DNA of 64,000 bases from Nipponacmea schrenckii (GCA_030562195.1 JAUJPP010000002.1:5704001-5768000); one strand, 5' to 3'; positions 25,190 through 35,942 are shown, numbered from the stretch's first letter. Program-made: numbers and translations. Notes: generated from the letters alone by a model not told the origin.

Positions 25190-25710
25190 AGTAGTTCTTT
25201 CGTGCATCGATAAAATCATAATTTCCTGTAAAAAATGTGACGTACAATATATTGGCGAAACACAAATCGCAAACCATTTCAATTCAACCAATCATTCTTG
25301 AAGATATTCTTGTTATGCCCATAGAAAAACAGTCTAAATATCCAGCATGACAATCAGATTATACCTTTTGTCGCCACCTACTTCTACAGCTAAAAATGCC
25401 TTTCTGATAGTGAAACGCTTTTATAAAGAAGTCTAGGACGAATTCCCTAATATCTATACCAAACGTTTAGTGACTGCTTACAAAAGGAATAAAAATCTGA
25501 GTAATATTCTTGTACATGGTAGATTAGATCCCCTTTCAATATCTCCCTGAAGTAATTGCTTTGCATTTCTTTATTTAATGGCTTTATATTGTAAATTTCT
25601 CCAGAAGTAGATAATTTCTTATTAATTGATGTATACTGAAATTCGTAGCACAGTCTCTACTTGTGACCTAGGCCAGTGCTTCTATAGGAGAGCATCTCTT
25701 AACCAAGTTT
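25190..25710 (+). pseudogene. Penelope-like element 3' remnant (GIY-YIG end and 3' UTR)
   Basis: 25200-25280 reads IIISCKKCDVQYIGETQ, the GIY-YIG endonuclease start seen in PLE B (36150-37607). A deletion joins this to ANHFNSTNHS and ILVMPIE, then broken frames to about 25555. The following 150 bp match the PLE B 3' flank: 'cttgtgacctaggccagtgc' here versus the complement of 35985-36005 there. It is therefore the end of the same or a sister PLE family, with stops and an internal deletion. Confidence 0.8.
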
Positions 25711-26165
25711 CGCCAAAATCCATTACGAAACCAGCTCTCTATTGTGTCCACAAAGAATCCAAGAATAAGGGCAATAACACATAGTTAATAATTTTCGATC
25801 AGTTTGATTTTCAATAGGATATATCCTTGATACCAAATTTCATCAAAATCTATCCAGAAACCAAATCTCTATCGTGTTCACAAAGAATTCAAAAACAAAG
25901 GCAGACGCATTTTTAAGGGTAATAACTGATATAAAATATTTTCAATTGGTCTAATTTTCAAAAAGGTTCATTCTTGTGTTTTAACAAACACTCACACCAA
26001 GTTTCGTCAAAATGCATTGAGAATTCAGCTCTCTTTTGTGTCGAAAAAGAATTCAAGAACAAGGTTAGAGCAATAACTCATAGAACATATTTTTCGATTG
26101 GTCTGATTTTTATTAGGCTTCATCCTTGGATGATTACAAAGACTCACACCTAGTAACGGACTGAC
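25711..26165 (+). repeat. R2 subtype fragment
   Basis: About three degenerate units ('ccaaatttcatcaaaatcta', 'aagggcaataacacatag', 'gtctgatttttattaggctt') ending with 'gactgacggacat'. Related to 60690-61090. Confidence 0.6.
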
Positions 26166-26169
26166 GGAC

Positions 26170-26930
26170 ATAACATGAAAACATTTTTACTTTCAACAAT
26201 AAATTTTATAAACAGATTTCAGGAACAGCTATGGGCACTCCATTTGCAGTCACATATATTTATGACTTTTTGGATGAAAAAGTTTTGGGAACCACTACCA
26301 AATAATCCTGACATTGACTTTCGTTTTATAGATGACATTTGGGCTTTAAATTCATCATCACTGGATGACTACAACAACTTTCTAGATAATTTGAACCAAC
26401 AACATCTTACTATAAAATTCACCATGATCATATGAAAACTCTGTACCTTTCTTAGATGTAAATGTTATCTGGGAAGGAGACAACTTGGACCAATCTATTT
26501 AGTAAACCAACTGACAGTCTCCATTACATTCCACCAGCTAGCTGCCATCCGAGACGTATTTAGTAGTTATGTAGTTCTTAAGGATATGTAGTCAACTCAA
26601 ATGGTTTGAAACAAAATAAATAACTTTTTGAGATTTTTACAAAATTGTGGATACAAAAAGAAATTTATATGTAAAGCCTTTAGCAGAGTCAGAGACAAGG
26701 TCAGAAATGAAGAGAGACGAAAAAAATATAATACCATGGGTAAAAAAATATGACCCCAGACAACCTAATATACGTAATTTGCTTCAAGACAACATTTTAG
26801 ACACCAGTACACGTATGAAGAAATTACAGAATCAAGGAAATCATCATAGCAGAAAAACAAAACAGAACTATTGTCAACTTGTTATTTATAAGTTTCGTTT
26901 TATCAGTCATATACATGTGCCAGGTTAAGC
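26170..26930 (+). pseudogene. Reverse transcriptase remnant (PLE or related RT)
   Basis: 26200-26435 reads an RT palm: ISGTAMGTPFAVTYIYDFLD (block before the catalytic loop), then DFRFIDDIWA with the catalytic Asp pair. After a shift comes VPFLDVNVIW (thumb-proximal FLD block). 26640-26820 contains YDPRQPNIRNLLQD, like the post-RT linker of GIY-YIG/PLE-type RTs, but no GIY-YIG domain follows. The sequence differs from PLE A and PLE B, so it is a third RT lineage. Several stops make it dead. Confidence 0.7.
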
Positions 26931-26999
26931 TCCACCTTCTGCTCACTTCTGCGAGAAAATTCATGCCATGGTCAACATCTCGAGCCCGAATTTGGTTGA

Positions 27000-27300
27000 T
27001 TGGTAAAACAATTGACACCTTCTCGGGGAGAAGTCTTGAAAGTGTTTTTTGAATTAATGGATAATAGCAAAAATGGATTGAACTTGACAGACAGTGCAAA
27101 ACAAACTGGTAATATGGTTTTGTCTATTTGGAATGGAGCACGTATACCTGCAAGGACTGAAATTCATGTTGCAGAACAAATACTTAAATTACACAGTGAA
27201 TGGCAAAGTCTTAGGAAGAGAATCAGAAGGATCAGCATCAGCAAAGAGCAGAAGCGCAGTGGGTTTCAATAGTCAATTGACGAACCTGCTTAAATTGCAC
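27000..27300 (+). pseudogene. Coding remnant, unrecognised family
   Basis: A 90-codon open frame (27000-27272) and a continuation to about 27300 encode a helical, Arg/Lys-rich segment with the phrase LSIWNGARIPARTE and, after one stop, IAHHNALEWIKI. It ends exactly where the R2 left-end motif begins (27330). I have a vague memory of a widespread uncharacterised invertebrate protein with a 'RIPTR ... FDIAHADAL' pattern, possibly transposon-borne, but cannot verify it. No function is proposed. Confidence 0.4.
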
Positions 27301-27329
27301 ACCACAATGCTCTAGAATGGATAAAAATA

Positions 27330-27395
27330 GCTTGCCAGGTAAGGTAATAAACACCCACTGGCAGCATTGATTTTGAATAAAAACTTGACAATACT
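27330..27395 (+). repeat. R2 left-end motif, solitary
   Basis: Carries the left-end palindrome with one mismatch (cttgccaggtaag) followed by 'acccactggcagcattg', exactly as at 5683, 55226 and 61095. No R2 tandem core follows, so this is an orphan end. Confidence 0.6.
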
Positions 27396-27955
27396 GTTAG
27401 TACTGCGATTACTTGGGAGTGTATATACATGATTGCTGGTTGTGTAATGAAGGTGGTCGCCAATCAGTTAATTACATTGAAAACTCATAGAGGGGGGGCT
27501 TTCTTGTGGTTGCTTATTGAAGGTGGGCTCTTAATAAAGGTGGTCGTGTGAGCAAGATATACTGTATATATTACAATAGGCAAATGTAGGATTCTCTAAG
27601 CCATTTTCATCACAAAAGTTTTTGTAATCTGTCAAAAGTTTTGTAAAATTATCTGATTCAACACATTTACTGAACTCATTAGAGGGCTATGCTGGTATCA
27701 ATAAAATTTAGTATTTTGATAACATAACAGCCTTTCTTCATTAAGCGAGTCGAAGTATGCTTGAAATCTCAGACGATGAAGTGCCTCAAACATAGTTTTA
27801 TGAACACAAATACTTCTATTGTAAGGTAGCAGCGATATCTCGAGGATGACAATTTATCACGATTATTAAAATAAATATCGTATCATATCGTCAGGAATTC
27901 ATATTATCGCATACCTGGTATATTGCCAAATAATCACAATAAAAAGCAATATCGA
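27396..27955. other. Unassigned; hAT-like terminal sequence near 27830-27900
   Basis: No gene. The stretch 'agcgatatctcgaggatga' to 'tatcatatcgtcagg' has the alternating ATCGATAT character of hAT transposon ends, similar to 31880-31932, but no paired end was established. Confidence 0.35.
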
Positions 27956-27959
27956 AACA

Positions 27960-30060
27960 AAAATAACTAGAGCCATTTATGGCACAGAGTGGGACTTTGC
28001 TATCGTCGCAAAATTGCAACAAACAGGCCGAAACATCTGATTTTGTAGGATAAACTGGGAAAAGTAACGAGGTATCTGCGTGCAAAGTATTTTTTTGAAA
28101 AACGTCATTTCCTGCAAACATAATTGGCTGACCAATATAAATGATAAATTGCAAATTTACCCGGATGTGAAACGCCCATCTCATTTTTTTGGACTTGAAT
28201 CTAATCACATTAAAAATGTATACTCGCAGTTCAAATTTAAAACTTGTACATCTAATAGATCACGAGATATACACACATACATTTCAAAAAAGGAAAATAA
28301 ACTTTAATTTCAAAAGAGCAAAAATTAAATTTTCATTTTAAAAACTTTTGTTGTACATCACTGGAAAGAGGACAAAAGGCGCCTTCGGAATCTGAATAAA
28401 ATAACCCTTTAAATTAATTAGGTCACGCTCTAGAGCAGTCCAAAGTTGCGAGTTTTTCTGTTTTCGGGCAGCTATAAAACCGGAAGTAGACGTCGGAAGT
28501 CTAATGTCAAATTGTCAACTGATAGCCAAAGTCAGTGACTAACGACCTTGTAAAGGTCAAGGTCACCAAAGGTCAAGGTCACTCGAAATAAGCCCCTAAA
28601 CAAACAAAAAATGATTTTTTTGCAAATGTCGCAAAATTGCAACAAACAGGCAGAAACATTTAATTTTTTGGGATAAACTGGCCAAAGTCATTAGGTATAT
28701 GTATGCAAGGTACTTTTTTGAAAAACGTTATTTCCTGCAGCCGTAATTCGCTGACCGATATAATTGGTAAATTTGAAGTTCACCTGGATGTGCCACGCCC
28801 ATCTCGTTTTTTTGGGGATGAATCTAATCATATTCAAAATATATTTTCACGGTACAAATTTGAAGCTTGTACATCTAATAGATCACGAGATATACACACA
28901 TACATTTCAAACAAGCTAAAATACGGCAAAATGTACTTTACTTTTCAAAAATCTAAAACTTCAATTTTCATTTTACAAACTTTTGTTTTATATCGTTGGA
29001 AAGAGGACAAAAAGCACCTTACGAATCTGAAAAAAATAACACTCTAAATTAATTAGGTCACGCTCTAGAGCAGTCCAAAGTTGCGAATTTTGCTGTTTTC
29101 GCGCAGCTATAAAACCGGAAGTAGATGTCGGAGGTCAAAGGTCAAAGTATCAACTGATAGCCAAGGTCAATGAACTTTGACCTACTAAAGGTCACGGTCA
29201 CCAAAGGTCAAGTTCACGAGAAATAAGCCCCCAAACTTCGAAAAAATTCAACCGGATGTTGCAAAAATGCAAAAGCGAAATTCAAAATTTGGCTCCCATA
29301 CTTTTTTTCGCAATCGTTTAGACTTTCTAAAAATACAAATAACACACAAGTCGCTCTTACCGCAGAGGCCCCATTTTGAGTTTTACAAAAAAGTGACATT
29401 TCAAGATGGCGGCCAAAGTTTCACTTCCGGTCCGGATTTTTTCTTCTTCGTTTTTTTGTTTTCTAATTTAATTACGATCGACATTAATTTGTTGCGATAC
29501 ATCAATTACAGCACAAGTAGGTCAACCGGGAGTTTAAACCCTTTTTACGCTTAAACCGCAAATGAAGCAAAAAATTTGACTCTGCCAATGTTTTCATATT
29601 CGTAACACTTGAAAGCACCTAAATTTTCAGATCAATCGGTCTTAAAATAGCAAAGTTGCAAAAATGTGCAAAATACGGCAAAAAAATGTGTGCTATGAAT
29701 TTTCGAATTTCGAAATTTTGTAACTGCTATCTTGTTGGAAATCGTTTCAAGTTTTCAAAAATGCAAACCCGAAGAAAATCGATTGAAAATTGCGACTTCT
29801 AGAGCCACTGACCGACTTTTTAGGTATGTTGCAATGCAGCACTTCCGGTTTTAAAAATGTTTCAATTTATAATCATTACAAACGTCGACACTACAGAAGG
29901 TCTGGAGATGTTGTGAAATTGCTGCAACTATTGCAGCCTAGGCTGTGTGCCCTGTGTAAATTTCGAATTAAAAAAAAAAAAAAAAAAAAAAAAAGAATTG
30001 ACAAACCGAAAACAAACTGGGACTTTGCTTTCAGCAATTACGCTAATGATTTGTCATCAA
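27960..30060 (+). repeat. R1 dispersed repeat, tandem copies
   Basis: Two copies: 'ggcacagagtgggactttgc' starts the first near 27980, and a shortened second copy restarts near 28620 ('gcaaatgtcgcaaaattgc'). 'gtcacgctctagagcagtcc' occurs at 28422 and 29058. The second copy carries the full right half including 'gcacaagtaggtcaaccgg', an A-run at 29970-29993 and 'aactgggactttgc'. Organisation mirrors 1-2060. Confidence 0.8.
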
Positions 30061-30649
30061 TAATAGTGGTGTGCGGTCTCGTCAACATGGTTATGTTGAT
30101 TCAATGATACTAAATGTACACCAAAAACAATGCCCACTTTTCATTGGTTGTTATTTCTCGCCGCAATTGTTTATTGGTTAAAACTAATGACAACATTTCG
30201 ATAACCCCAGTCTCAATGAAAATATTTAGAAGCTGCAAGTTTGTTTTTTATTAATTTTGATCCTTCATATTTTATTTATCATGGCATTCCTGCGTGTCGA
30301 TGTGTTTAAGCTATGTTGGGGCAACAATACATTATGTGGATTGATACGTTCACTGCTAATCAGGGTAATAATAACAACAGCTAAATAATCAAATGCATCC
30401 TTTCAAGTTCAAGTTAAAATTTATTTCCAAATCAAATATGAATATAATCCGCTTTTCACCCATGTATCACCCTCACAGTAATGCCAATCTCAATAAATTA
30501 ATTTCATAAATTTTTAATTAAGAACTAGTAATTCGAATTCAACATTAATTGAGTACGTCTGACTCCTTCATCGAACACACCGTCTTACCGGAAGGTGTAA
30601 TAAAAAAAAAAGTATTCTAGAACTATTTGATTTTCATGCAGTTCTTTTC

Positions 30650-31165
30650 ACTGTTAAGCCTTCTTTACTTTTTAATTATGGCCAGTGCTGATAATGTGGT
30701 TAAAAGCAACCTGAACCAAAATGAATATGATGCCAATGCCAGTAAAACAACGCATGTTGTCGGCTATGTACAAAGGACGTCAAAACACCAGGGGGTAATA
30801 CTTCAAATTTGAGGCATCATTTCAGGGACAACCATCCCAATATTTCTGCTGAACTCAACAGATTGAAAACTGCCAAAAGTAGATCGGCATCTCTTGCAGC
30901 CTGTCAAAAGATTCCAAAGGAAAAGATATGCAACCAAAAATTCAAAACTCCCTACATGCTAAAATGGACATCAATTCAAACTAAGCTAAAATCATACATC
31001 ATGCCATTGGATGCTTTATTGGTAAAGATATGCATATATTTAATACTGTTGAAAAGGCTGGTTTTAAGTATATGATGTCTAAAATAGCTTAAAAAATATA
31101 AAATTCCATCAAGGACCTATTTCCGACAAAAGGTTCTCCCAGATATTTATTTTGATGTTTCAAAT
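30650..31165 (+). pseudogene. hAT transposase remnant (BED finger and start of core)
   Basis: About 30790-30840 reads GNTSNLRHHFRDNHPN, the second half of a BED zinc finger (missing its Cys pair). After a linker, about 31015-31090 in another frame reads DMHIFNTVEKAGFKYMMSKI and 31095-31160 reads KIPSRTYFRQKVLPDIYFDV. This is the conserved start of the ZBED1-like hAT transposase core (normally a D.rPf..v...GF..m......Y..PSR..f pattern). At least two frameshifts separate these parts, and the rest of the transposase is missing. Confidence 0.75.
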
Positions 31166-31329
31166 GGCGCGAGTGGTGTAGGGGGATAATGTTGGTATGA
31201 CTGAACTACAAAAACATCCATCTTTTCGAATATATCGAGGTTTAGTGGATTTGAGGTATGTGAATGCATTTAAAACCCCTGCACCCCTGCCTACTTTTTT
31301 TGACTCTCCCTCAGCCATATCTGTCCAAA

Positions 31330-31700
31330 TAGCTATCAGAGGCTGGCCAGTTTCAGACTAAGACAAAGTTTCATAAAAATCTGTCAAGTATTGTACCTTC
31401 TAACAAGGCAATAATATTTTCATATTAAGTATTTTAAATGGGGTTCATCCTTAGGTTATAATTAACAATTTTAGAAAGTTTTGTCAAAAAATTAGTTATG
31501 ATTTATGCCTTGTAGAGTGTTTACGAGCCAAAATCAAACGCGTTTTATAGAACAAGAACAATAATTCATGATAAATATTTTTCAATATATTTGATTAACT
31601 ATTTCAGACAGTTTCTTCATAATTTGTAGAAATAGTGCCTTGTAGAGTATTAACGATAGAAAGACAAGACACAAGTTGAATATGGTTACTTCCTGTTTTT
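31330..31700 (+). repeat. R2-like fragment
   Basis: Degenerate R2 vocabulary ('aagtttcataaaaatctgtc', 'gccttgtagagtgtttacga'). Confidence 0.5.
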
Positions 31701-31879
31701 AACCAATGCCGTGAAAAACAATAAAAACGTTTGACAAAATAGGATATTTATTATCATCATTATTTATTTGTGTTAGACAATAGAATGGAATAGACATAAG
31801 TAAAAGAATACATGGGAAGGCAAGGAAATTCATTATACGTCGATAATCGATAATGAAATTTGGATATAGATATTTAAAT

Positions 31880-31932
31880 TCCTGACCCATTATCGATAAT
31901 ATCGATAATTTCGATAAATTCTCCCAGCCCTA
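31880..31932. mobile_element. hAT-like terminal sequence
   Basis: 'cccattatcgataatatcga' through 'ttctcccagcccta' reads on the minus strand as the TAGGGCTGGGAGA...TATCGAT start common to ZBED-type hAT elements. With the transposase remnant 700 bp upstream, it may be the right end of that element. The left end is not identified. Confidence 0.5.
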
Positions 31933-31935
31933 ATT

Positions 31936-32318
31936 AACGAGCCAAAAATAGAACACGTTTTAAAAAACAAGGGCAATAATTCATATTAAATATATTGGGA
32001 TATTTTCAATTTTTTATATAAAGGGTGCATCCTTCAGTGATAATAAACAATTTCAGCAAGTTTCATCAAAATCTGTTCAGAAGTGTGCTTTCTTGAGTGT
32101 TTACGAGTCAAAAATTGAACCCGTCTTCAAAAACAATGGCATAACACGTACTAAATATTTTTCAATTTCTCTGATTTTCAATATCTACAATAAGTAACAT
32201 CAAATGCATCAAGAATTGTGCCTTCTAGAGTGCTTACAAGCAGTTGTAGATGGACAGACCAACAGACGATCATGGGTGACGACAATATAGGCTCTACATT
32301 TTATGTGGTGTTATAAAA
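31936..32318 (+). repeat. R2 array with right end
   Basis: Two to three units ('aacaagggcaataattcata', 'aagtttcatcaaaatctgtt') closing with 'gacagaccaacagacg' and 'ttttatgtggtgttataaaa', a mutated R2 terminal hairpin. Confidence 0.65.
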
Positions 32319-32489
32319 AGTAATTGAGATTTTAGATTCTTCTATTAAATTTTTGTAATGCACATTTTCAAATAAAGATGGTCACAAACATAGTCAAATA
32401 TAGTTGCTATTAGCCAATCAAATAAATGACATAAATTAAATGTAAGATAACTGGTTTGAAACAATAAACAGGTTAAGGCTTTTAGACCC

Positions 32490-33060
32490 TTTTCAGACAA
32501 CTCTTTTTAGTGCGTTCTTAAATTTACTGGCACTTTCCAATAAAATTCCAAGATACCATATTCGTTCACTTCTTCAAGTTGTACATTATATAAATTGGTT
32601 CTTTTAGTACCTTTTTGAAAAGCAACAATTTTGGTTCTGTCAGAATTTGATCTCGAGTCGCCATTGTTTACAATATGACGAAAAAAATTTCAAAACCTAT
32701 TTGTAGCAAAGATTCAGACTTGGCAAATATCAAAATGTTGAATAAAATTATGTAAAGTAAATAGGTGTTTAGTTTGAATAATCCCTCAAATAACCAAAAT
32801 GTAAACAATTTTCAATGTCATGCATAAATATAAGATAGGCTACATGAGTGGGGATAAAGTTTCCCCTTGTTTCACACCTAAAAAGCTATAAAAATCTACC
32901 ATTATGCCTGAACCAATATTTTTTATATCTGAATATATTGATTTTATTAGACGGATAATTTTTGTGTCAGTTCCAGTTTAGCATAATTTGTAAAGCAATA
33001 GACACCTATCAATCTTATCGAAACATTTTCTAAAATCTAGAAAACTTGATGGATTTTTTC
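32490..33060 (-). pseudogene. LINE reverse transcriptase fragment
   Basis: Minus strand from 33060 downward reads FLDFRKCFDKIDR (RT block with the first catalytic Asp position), a helix, then DFYSFLGVKQGETLSPLM, the universal GVKQGE.LSP block. A stretch with several stops follows, where the FADD-type box should be but is not found. Then comes RTKIVAFQKGTKR, the common post-catalytic TK..VF.KG block. It is a decayed LINE RT of a different clade from the LINE at 6.5-9 kb. It ends about 40 bp from the splice donor of the IAP exon. Confidence 0.75.
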
Positions 33061-33097
33061 TTGTTTATATAATGTGCAGAATAATTTGTATACAAAC

Positions 33098-33279
33098 CTT
33101 TTGATGTAATGTCTGCATTTTTCCTTCAGCAACTTCTTTAATAAAATCCTCTCCTTTCACCATTTTAACATATTCACATTCAGGGAACCATTTAGCATGC
33201 TCTATCCATGGCTCATCATTATATTCCCATGAATGTAACATTCCATCACAAACGAAGCATTTCACTTTATCTCCATGAC
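33098..33279 (-). CDS. IAP-like protein, exon completing BIR2
   Basis: Minus-strand exon of 182 nt. The acceptor is ...ttttaag at 33280 and the donor CAAAAG|gtttgt at 33098. It opens with two bases completing a Gly codon, then [14 protein letters not shown]. The zinc ligands follow the exact BIR spacing C-x2-C-x16-H-x6-C (CFVC ... H ... C), with the conserved Trp before the His. BIR domains bind caspases or IAP-binding-motif peptides; the family acts in the cytosol as apoptosis and signalling regulators. The upstream half of this BIR (RLVTFNDW ... GLFYLG) is the end of the exon at 57578-58309, whose donor phase matches. The exon ends at a codon boundary (LHQK). Later parts (UBA, RING) are not seen and would lie further along the minus strand. 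Confidence 0.85.
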
Positions 33280-33299
33280 CTTAAAAGACATGAGATGTA

Positions 33300-34020
33300 A
33301 TATTTTATTATCCACACAATTTCCCAAAAGTCTAAGTTTGTTTTCGAAAATGTCAGTTCTTATTTTATAGCGGTGGACAGAAAAAACTACATTGTTTTGG
33401 AAATGATCATTTTTTCCTGATTCTGGTCATGCTACACAGCCAAAAATGCCACAAGTAAACTGACATGATAATCTGTAATAACTTGTGTATTGTTGGTGCA
33501 TGAATGTAAATTGACGCATTATTGCATAACGGGATATACAAAAAAGACGCTTTAGTATTATTTGGTTTATTTTTGGGAGATAACTGCTACAAAATAGCAA
33601 TTTCACTATATGAATATTAAACTTTTGTCGCTGACCTTGATACATGCTAATATCAACAGGTGTAATTAACCTTTTTTCTGTAAATATATTATTTTATTTT
33701 TAATTCAACGGCTTGGAGGGTAAGGCTATTTCATGTTATTAGATTCGGGGAAGGGAGGGATTGACTCTCCCAGATGTATAGGCCTAGGGTGGAACAAATA
33801 TTTTATTGAGAAATTTGGATAAAGGGTCTGGATCTGTTGGATGGTTTTCTTCTGTTCTGTTCTGAAATTAGACAAAATAATAATTTGCCCATTGGGCAAG
33901 AAGTATAGAAACTATATATACAGATTGTTTTTAGTTTGCTATGAACAAGGTTGTCATTTGTCATTCTGATTTTTGGAATATGCTACTATCATTTTCTGCT
34001 TGTAGAGGGGAATTTCTCTT
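33300..34020. other. Intronic, no recognised feature
   Basis: AT-rich intronic sequence of the IAP-like gene. The minus ORF at 33645-33427 has no recognisable domain. Confidence 0.45.
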
Positions 34021-34029
34021 AGAGACTCT

Positions 34030-34443
34030 TATAATGGCCATGAACTACCTTGCTTGCTTTATTAATTGTTGTATTTAAGGGGACGAAAAAGGGTGCTCTG
34101 CCCGCATTATGGTGAATATTATCTTCAGGAATGTCCATTTCAATGAGCTCAACTGGGGTTAGGGTGAGATGGTCAAGTGAATGGTTGTCAAGATTGAAAT
34201 GATTAGAAACAGGCTTGCCTTTTTTTAAAATTTAATATCTGATCTGTGAAAATTTAAACAAGAGCGTAATTTGTTCATTTTTACATGAAATTAAGTATAT
34301 TACGTTCCAGTTTTCACATGTTAGGTGCTCCTGGATCTGGTATCTTTTATTCGTAGAGTTATTTTAATTTTAAATAATGAGTTCTGATATAAAGGGACAT
34401 GTTTTGGATCTGCTTGATTGAAATCAGAAGACCATAGATGGTA
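34030..34443 (-). pseudogene. PLE A, C-terminal part (GIY-YIG region)
   Basis: Minus strand from about 34330 reads NVIYLISCKNE (GIY-YIG start). After a gap comes KPVSNHFNLDNHSLDHLTLT, VELIEMDIPEDN and PFFVPLNTTINKAS, corresponding to the region after the GIY-YIG motif in PLE B (DRPIANHFNQPNHS, VMPIEQV). It directly abuts the Polinton target site. Its 5' half is on the other side of the Polinton (48752-50400), in the same orientation, so one PLE copy was split. The central RT palm is not present on either side, so it had been deleted, before or after insertion. Confidence 0.7.
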
Positions 34444-34449
34444 GAAGAT
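34444..34449. other. Polinton target-site duplication, left
   Basis: GAAGAT, matched by GAAGAT at 48746-48751. A 6-bp duplication is the standard signature of Maverick/Polinton integration. Confidence 0.95.
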
Positions 34450-34745
34450 AGTAGTATATGAGCTTACAGATATCCAGGAAACCCCTCTGCTTCGCTCCGC
34501 TCCGAGCTACCGGATATCTGTAAGCTCATATACTACTATTTGCCCACCCGCCCTCCCTTTAAATAAAATACCAAAAATGTCTTAAATAAACATTCACTTT
34601 AAACTTCATGATATATTATTAACTAAATTCGTCTGCTAAATTATTGTTTAATCAATATTCTCTTTAACATTCTTGAATATTCTCGAACTTTATTAACTGC
34701 ATCGTAATAGTTCACACCTGTTACTTGCCAACTCATTTTGAAGCC
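34450..34745. repeat. Polinton left inverted terminal repeat
   Basis: Matches the reverse complement of 48449-48745 almost throughout, up to the shared 'gccaactcattttgaagcc'. The first 88 bp form a hairpin with perfect 26-nt arms (34450-34475 and 34512-34537) and a 36-nt loop. The right copy has a 24-nt loop. The repeat also contains 'ccaaaaatgtctt.aataaac', a phrase repeated at the start of the PLA2/integrase gene (34962-34982). Confidence 0.95.
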
Positions 34746-34845
34746 ATTGAATTTATTTATACTTGTAATATTATTATTATACATTGATTTTATAATAAAA
34801 TTCTTTTGTTTGTATTTCTTTTATCAAATCTACTATATTAAAAAT

Positions 34846-34977
34846 ATGGGATTGATTTTAAAGCATGAAAAGGAAAAGTTCAATTACACTGGCGATGGTT
34901 TCTTCTCTCGATTGATGTCCCTTATACCAAAGGTTACATCCTTCGTAACTAAAAACAAAGACCAAAAATGTCTTTAA
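34846..34977 (+). pseudogene. 5' fragment of a minor virion protein gene
   Basis: An ATG at 34846 opens a 43-codon frame whose residues about 18-38 (FFSRLMSLIPKVTSFVTKNK) are the same as the start of the minus-strand gene at 48047-47805, apart from one residue. After that point it runs directly into the start of the next gene. The first 17 residues (GLILKHEKEKF...) are not present at the right-hand copy, and resemble the C-terminal LILKH..SGDG region of the minor capsid protein at 45690-46433. It is an inverted partial duplicate, not a working gene. Confidence 0.7.
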
Positions 34978-35942
34978 TAAACATTCACTCCCCTACAACT
35001 TATTTCGGATCAGGAGACATTCAAAAATCTCTAACTAAACTTCCCGGTTTCCCATGGGCTAAATATAAAGGTGAGAAACATCTTCCAGGTCATAATTACA
35101 CTGGTCCGGGAACTAGGTTAGATTTACGATTGGATGAAAATGATAATCCAAAACCAGGTGAAGAACCTGTTAATAGAGTAGATGCTGCTGCACTTAAACA
35201 CGACAAACTATACAGAAATGAAGACTTACAATTTCGACATGAAGCAGATAAACGAATGATTAAAGAATTAGAATCCATTCCAAATCCCACTTTTAGAGAA
35301 AAAGTTGAAAGAGCATTAATCATTAGATTATTAAAATCAAAAATGAAATTAGGTATGGGATTAGCAGATGAAATTCATAAAGAATTCAGAAAAACTAAAA
35401 ACTTTTTAAAAGTGAAAGTATTTGCCAAAGACGATATATGGTCTGCAGATTTAATTAATATGCCCCCAGAAAGAGGTTATAAATATTGTTTAACAGTTAT
35501 AGATTTATATACAAGATACGCTTGGGTTATTCCTTTAAAGGACAAAACAGGTTTAACTGTTAAAAAAGCATTTGAAACAATAATGAAACATAGAAAACCC
35601 AAAAAGTTATGGGTAGATCAAGGAACAGAATTTTATAATAAAAATATGAAATCTTTAGGGTTTGAAATTTACAGTACATATAACGAAGGTTAAGCTGTAG
35701 TAATTGAGAGATTTAACAGAACTCTAAAAAACAAATTATCCATAAAGTTCACAGAATTGAATTCTCAAAAATGGCTTAAAATATTACCTATTGTTGTCGA
35801 TGAATATAATAACAAAATTCATTCATCTATAAATGTTACTCCTACAGAAGCTTCAAAAAATCCAGATATTATAAAATCAATTAATACACAAAACAATTTT
35901 GAAAATGAGAATTTAAATATTAAACTCAAATTTAAAGTTGGT
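34968..35942 (+). pseudogene. Phospholipase-A2-like domain fused to Polinton integrase (interrupted)
   Basis: ATG at 34968. Residues about 40-82 carry a parvovirus-VP1-type phospholipase A2 signature: the calcium-loop YTGPGT (44-49) and the catalytic DAAALKHDKLY (72-82, His78-Asp79). A Lys-rich hinge (to about 150) leads into a retroviral-type integrase core: Asp161 (WSADLI) and Asp217 (WVDQGTEF). An in-frame TAA at 35691-35693 comes just before the third catalytic residue, Glu in VIERFNRTL, which is still readable after the stop. The core continues to about 35940, where a PLE interrupts the gene. The C-terminal domain resumes at 39513. Integrase inserts element DNA. The PLA2 domain could serve membrane penetration, as in parvoviruses; that role is inference. 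The gene is a pseudogene in this copy. Confidence 0.85.

Noticed and set aside
28080..29047. Paired ORFs 'FLKNVISC...SNRSRDIHTYIS' as a small gene family
   Set aside because: They are the same R1 segment in tandem copies; the first R1 array (1-2060) does not keep the frame.
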